Assembly: GCF_017562075.2 (NCBI RefSeq)
Contig: NC_054085.1
Span: 31,993,039 to 32,057,038, forward strand
Source of the DNA: Anopheles merus
Lineage: Eukaryota > Arthropoda > Insecta > Diptera > Culicidae
Length of the DNA: 64,000 nucleotides
Direction: 5' to 3'
In this document: piece after piece, positions 59,171 to 64,000 of the stretch
Position numbering within the stretch: the stretch's first letter is position 1
Layout of the letters: each line of letters opens with the position of its first letter
Notes under the pieces: model-generated
Databases searched by the model: none
What the model was told of the DNA's origin: nothing
The model's input: only the letters and a program-made list of their open reading frames with translations
Program-made: the position numbers and the translations under genes

Positions 59171-61682
59171 GACAGTGTGGTTTAAGATTAATCCATGAAA
59201 AAACGACAAAGTTTGTCCAAAAATATGGACTACTTTTAAATCTAAAAGCTACTTTTTATCGTAAAAACTCGTAAGAACGGCCTAATTAGCCGCATCACTT
59301 ATGGACTAAACTTACATCTAACATTGATATTTCCATTGTCTTGCTTTATATCTTTGAGCTGGCCGGCGCACATTTCCTTGCTCGGTTTTATAAGCCTTAT
59401 TCCGGGTGGGTTCGGATATAAGCCACTTTCAAGATCGCTAGAACTTCAAAGCCGTCTCTCCGAAATAAAAAAAATCATCATCCGATTTAATGAAATATAA
59501 GATTGAAAAATCTAATATAAAACAATATTCTACTCAAATTGTTTGCCTCCTAGCTCCAGCAACCTTTTGAAATGCATTACACGCTCTACGCCACAACTTA
59601 AATCTGATGGAGACGCCCAGTCATTCATGCTCTGCGTAGCTGGCTGCGTACGTTGAATCAAGCAGCCAGGTGCACATGCCTCCCCGTCCGGTCCATACAG
59701 GGTGCGTGTTCGGGTGTGCAAACTGTTGTTTAGTCGCTTGACTACACCTTTGGCACACACACGCACGCAAACACACTCACACACAGGTTGAACGTATCCT
59801 ACCCCGACTTGCTACATCAATGAGCATACTGAAGCGGAAAAAGTGCAGACACACACTCACACACACCCGCATCAGGAACGAAAGTGAACAGTGGCTAGGA
59901 TTAGCTTACGGTAGCACGATGAAATGCACTGATTGCTTGCTAACGTTCCGGACTGCATTTGACAATCGGGCTTCGTCTTACCGGGCTTCCGGTACGGCGT
60001 GGAAGCGAAAACGAACTCAAGAAAGAGTTTGCATGAATAATGAACTACAGCACATGGGATGTTCTATCCACCTCGTTCTGCTTGAAATACACGCACACAC
60101 ACACAGACACACGGTGGCTTATGCTTAAACCCTACTCGTACCAGCATGCTTTCTGGAAACAACTGGAAGCAAAAAAAAGCAACAACCCTCGTTGAAATAC
60201 AACCGGATGATGTGTTATTTGCCACGGCTTGGCGTCTAATTGAAGAATGGGACTAAGGTAAGCTTACGCCCACCCAGATTTCAGTGCAAAGGGGAGGTGA
60301 AGCTTAGCGTGTAATGTGTCACCCCATTTTCAAACCAACTTCAAACGAGGGTTTTTAGAACAATCGTCATTGTTCGAAGGGAGGTTTACGTTACGTTAAA
60401 GGGAAGCGAAAGCTTACGCTGTTACTGGCGTTTGTTTATTAATTAATAATTGTCTTTAGCTTTATTATTAAGCGCTGTCAAAGATGTTACATACGTTTCT
60501 AGCATTCAGCAGAATTCCTTGATGGGGATTAATGAAGAGAAAGGGCACTTTAATTTGCGAAAAATGTCCTCATTCTAAACACATTCTTTCAAGCTTTGTA
60601 ACCGATACGTAGAAACTTTATGCACAACAACCATTTAAACCCTATCAAGCCCATTTTTACGTAACAAATGGTGGTGAAAAGTGTGCAACAAAACAATAAA
60701 ATCTCCAAACAAAATACCTAATGAAGAATAAAACCAAAACTTTACAGTACCTTCATGGTCTTTATGGGTTTCAGAACTTGCTGAACAAGAGAAATTTTCC
60801 CCTTCTGCTAAAGAAAACTTTCCACTAACCATTTGTAGACCACAGAATGCATTTGTTTCACTAGAAGTCGGTCAACCTGGCTCAAAGGACACAGTTGTTT
60901 GTTTCTTTGTTTAACAGGAGCCCACGTTTTGCTACACATTGTGTGTGTGTTTGTGATTTAATTTCAACTATAATGGCTTCTTGATGCGATTCCCTTTGCG
61001 ACAATGCTGCCGTTGACGTGGCAAGCAGGCAAACTGAAATCTCGGAAACATCACCAGCTCCAGTTGCAACACTGACGAGGCAAACACCGTTTCACGCTTC
61101 ACTTTACTTGCCCGTCCGATGCTTAAATTAACACGTTGGTATCTGCAGGCCCGTACACGACCGGAGGTTACAGAAATAGTAAAATGTGTTTCAAATTGCA
61201 TTTACAGCCGTACTGTTAGCATCTGGGAGGAATCTGTGTGTGTGTTTTTTTTTTTTTGCTTTATCGTCCAATCCAAAAAGTGCGAAACATTGCCAGCTGT
61301 CTTGCTGATCAATAAATCAACGCGCTCGGTATATGGCGCCATTAACGAGGCGCATGTCTTCATTTCCGTTGATTTCATGGCTAACGATAAAACAGCGAGA
61401 CACTGCAAGACGTAAAATGACGTCGTTTGTATGCGGGTGTGTGTGTGTGTGTCTATTTAATGAATAGACATGTGTGCAGATGTATCCAACCAACGCATTA
61501 CAACGGACAAAGTAAAAGCTATTGTGTAGCATTTATTTGTGCAGATGTTTTGTTGGTGTTTAAATGCTTAAATGTTTTATTAAAAAATTACACTCAAATT
61601 AAAACATGCTTTTCACTAAAACATGGAATTTACAATAACAAAATATGTTATTTTTTATTCATTTGTTTATTTATAATACAGT

Positions 61683-61934
61683 TTAAATTACCCAAACGAT
61701 TAAAACTGTTTGTCCTATTAACTCCAAGCCATGACAACAACCATCGACAGCTTTAGCCTGCACAATGGTAACCTCACAATGGTAACTTCTTCCCTCTATT
61801 TCTCTTCGATAGCACTCACTTTTAAATGCACCGACAAACGAACATCGTGCCGAAGAAGAGCCGGCAACAAGAGCGGCAATTAAAATGATGATACGGCGAA
61901 ACAAAAAGTACACCGGGCAACCAGGACTTCTGCA
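61683..61934 (-). other. Unassigned ORF with signal-peptide-like start, no ATG
   Basis: A minus-strand frame reads a hydrophobic stretch FRRIIILIAALVAGSSSA followed by a Cys-containing region (RCSFVGAF, SECYRREIEGRSYHCEV, DGCCHG) and stops at 61683. The first part fits a cleaved signal peptide, and the Cys spacing is reminiscent of N-termini of secreted insect leucine-rich-repeat proteins, which is weak resemblance only. No ATG precedes it; the frame opens at about 61955. A possible splice acceptor (TTATCCATTTGCAG) near 61934 could supply the start from an upstream exon. No further exon was found. Confidence 0.2.
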
Positions 61935-63210
61935 AATGGATAAAGCAACGCTTTAAGCTATCTTTATACTCAGGCGCGTTCATTATGTCGGTCGGTTGCA
62001 ATTATTCTACCATTTACTGTCAACCACGCTCGTAAAACACAGCATGTGATTAATTCATTTACTCTAGCTAATTGGATGCAAACGAAACGGGTGGACAATG
62101 GCTGGTGTGAAGTTTGGATAAGTTAATCCTTCAAGGTGCCGTGCGGTAATAAGGCGATTTAAAACTGTTTTCCAAAAAAAATTTGAAGTAAAATAAAAAA
62201 TAATAATATTTGACATCTTCTCATACGTCTTAACAACGACTGAAAACGCTCTGTCATCTATTGGCTCTTGCACCATTGTCTATTTCATTCCATGATGGGG
62301 CAAGATTTGTTTCTCGCTTCAATGGCAGTTTTATTTGGTGCCCTCATGACTGTGACTGAGAGCAGGACAAAACAAACAATCAACCTGTCTGCTGACTATT
62401 GGCAGCAGCACGAAAGAGCAACAGTCCCTCGAGAGCACAAACATTGAGATCACTTCAGCTCGTTCTCCTACAAACCTCAAGGGCAGTCGCTGTTGAGCCG
62501 TACCAGTTCAGGTGAATGATGATTTGATAAATCGCCCTTGAAGATATTCCTCGGTGACATGTTCGGTGCTGCAAGGCCGAATGTCTCCTTCTCGCACAAG
62601 ATTCTAGCTCATCTCTCCCTCTCTCTCCCAGCAAAAGCCAACACTTGCCAGCACCCACACAGCTACCACCATGGCTCCGTAGCAGCGAGTAATTGTTTTG
62701 TCCGTCCGTGTGTTTCGTGCGAACGGTAGGGAAAACTTTCCTTTCCGAGCCACGATGTTTGCGTGTTTGCAATTGATTCTCACACGAGCTTAGCAGAGGC
62801 TTTGTTACCTACGCACGGCCTATGAAACGGGGTTGAAAGCAGTGGTTCGAACAGGCGCTCGAAAAAAGACCCCCGCCAAACATGGGCCCAAACGAGCGTG
62901 CTGGCAACTTCGCCTACTAACAGGTGTGTACAACGAACGAGCATGAGCGGCACGTGAAGATGGAAGATGGAGGAAAATTGAAATTAATCAAAATGTAATT
63001 AAAACACGAGTCAACCAACCACCCACCCAACCGGGGGGAAACCGGGCTCGAGTCGGACAATGCGCACGAGCCGCAAAGCGCACGCCGCAGTCCAGCCAGC
63101 CCAGCCTTGAAATTACGCGGCGCAGCGTTTAGAATGACATTTAATTTCGCTTGTTAAGTAACGGGGATTGTTGTTTTGTTTTCCCGTTTTGCTCCCAACC
63201 CAACCCACTG

Positions 63211-63219
63211 GGGGGGGGG
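63211..63219. repeat. G-rich run
   Basis: A G9 run followed by AGGGGGTGGGG, so several G-tracts close together could form a G-quadruplex on the plus strand. Confidence 0.6.
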
Positions 63220-63611
63220 AGGGGGTGGGGCTAAAACTAGCGGGCGTACGATCGGGCTGATGACGTAAGGAAATTGCTCGTTTCGTTTGTGGGCACCATA
63301 AATTATTCATAATTGTTGCACGTGAAATACAGTACAGGTAGAGTAACAGCAACCTGTTATCTTTCGTTCAGTCAACAGGCAAATCGCTACTACCGATGAT
63401 CAACACGATGGAAAAGCAGGTCAAGGGGCGTGAGCTGAGACGTAAGGGAAACACTGAAATTGACCAAATGTTGACCGACATTGGCAAAAAATGAAAGCAA
63501 ATTGCTTTTAATTGTATCATTACTGGGTTGGTCAGGAATTCTCATAATTTTGGCACACTTTCCTGACCTCTACTTTCGGGAATTGAACTCTATAGCACCC
63601 TTTTCGGATTG

Positions 63612-63893
63612 TCACATCGGAAACTGCTGAATGCTTTGTCCAAAAAGGGTGCAGTAGAGTCGACATCGCGTCGTAAAAAGTTCATTTTCCCATAAGAAGG
63701 GCTCATGAAATTCTTCCATAATTATAAGAACTCCTGAACCACCTCCTGTATTTGCTTGTTCTAGTTCATCTAGTTCACAGGTTTTTCGATATTTTCGTAC
63801 CACCACAAGACAAAGCTCTTTTTGTGCTATTGACAAGCTGTTTTTCCAAACTTGACCAAAGCTGCAGCAATCTTCTTTTTGATCCAATAATTA
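63612..63893 (-). other. Unassigned ORF resembling a Myb/SANT-like DNA-binding fragment
   Basis: A minus-strand frame of about 93 codons without an ATG at its start, closed by an in-frame stop just upstream and a TGA at 63612-63614. The order W-x3-L...RKYRKT...ANTGGGSG...MEEF is compatible with the end of Myb/SANT-like domains in insect transposon-related proteins, where a basic helix is followed by TGGG and an acidic LEE motif. Only this end portion is seen and the match is loose. It lies in an AT-rich patch like the other transposon relics and near the window edge. Confidence 0.25.
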
Positions 63894-64000
63894 TTACGAA
63901 AGTTTTTGTTCAAAAATACATTCAAATATGTGAAACTTCCACAATTGTGACAAGCATCTGTTTGCCCGCTCTCCAAAGCAACACGAGCAACGAGCCAAAG

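Larger units (their letters stand above)
59171..63611. other. Non-coding block, mixed
   Basis: 59.17-59.55 kb and 60.4-60.8 kb are AT-rich, 61.5-61.7 kb strongly so. The rest is GC-richer with CA runs near 59.76, 59.85 and 60.09 kb, a T-run at 61.25 kb and a TG repeat near 61.44 kb. CACAATGGTAACYT is duplicated in tandem at about 61761-61788. One minus-strand frame at 61.7-61.9 kb is listed separately. Confidence 0.45.

Noticed and set aside
1..64000. CRISPR arrays, rRNA and tRNA genes, bacterial-type promoters or operons, microRNA precursors
   Set aside because: None seen. The sequence is eukaryotic, and I found no match to insect microRNAs I could recall.

Overview
This window reads as nuclear DNA of a mosquito, most likely Anopheles. 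The evidence is the repeats: tRNA-headed SINEs that resemble from memory the SINE200 family of Anopheles gambiae, an RTE-clade LINE, CR1/T1-like LINE relics and Tc1/mariner relics, together with abundant (CA)n and (GA)n tracts and no operons. No database search was possible, so species and family names are recognition calls. No host protein-coding gene could be identified. The window looks like a large intron, intergenic DNA or untranslated sequence.

The layout is a mosaic. Blocks of mixed or GC-richer DNA carry nearly all the microsatellites and all six perfect TGACGTCA palindromes. Between them lie AT-rich patches that carry nearly all the transposon remains. The patches are near 8.8-10.6, 13.3-15.0, 18.6-20.9, 23.1-24.1, 26.9-29.6, 35.1-36.8, 41.3-42.3, 44.0-45.5, 49.4-50.7, 52.8-53.6, 54.7-56.3, 58.5-59.5 and 63.5-64.0 kb. 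Positions 1-4761 form a distinct A-, CA- and T-run-rich block that resembles untranslated exon sequence. It ends at a good splice donor, where composition changes abruptly.

The only intact coding capacity is the reverse transcriptase of a 5'-truncated RTE LINE (27123-29279), flanked by a perfect 13-bp target-site duplication. Two shorter, decayed copies of the same LINE lie at 9.3-9.95 kb and, on the minus strand, at 49.85-50.33 kb. Both begin at almost the same internal point, at one arm of an 11-bp inverted repeat in the LINE. The second is joined within a few bases to a tRNA-headed SINE in the same orientation, which suggests template switching by the LINE reverse transcriptase. Five SINE copies fall into two groups that share a tRNA-like head but have different bodies.

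Relics of four CR1/T1-like LINEs (35.3, 42.1, 45.1 and 55.6 kb) and three Tc1/mariner transposases (19.1, 23.6 and 58.9 kb) are all broken by stops and frameshifts. The remaining sequence holds simple repeats, short tandem duplications, a pair of cAMP-response-element palindromes 11 bp apart, a cluster of homeodomain-type sites, and three short unassigned ORFs that look somewhat protein-like.
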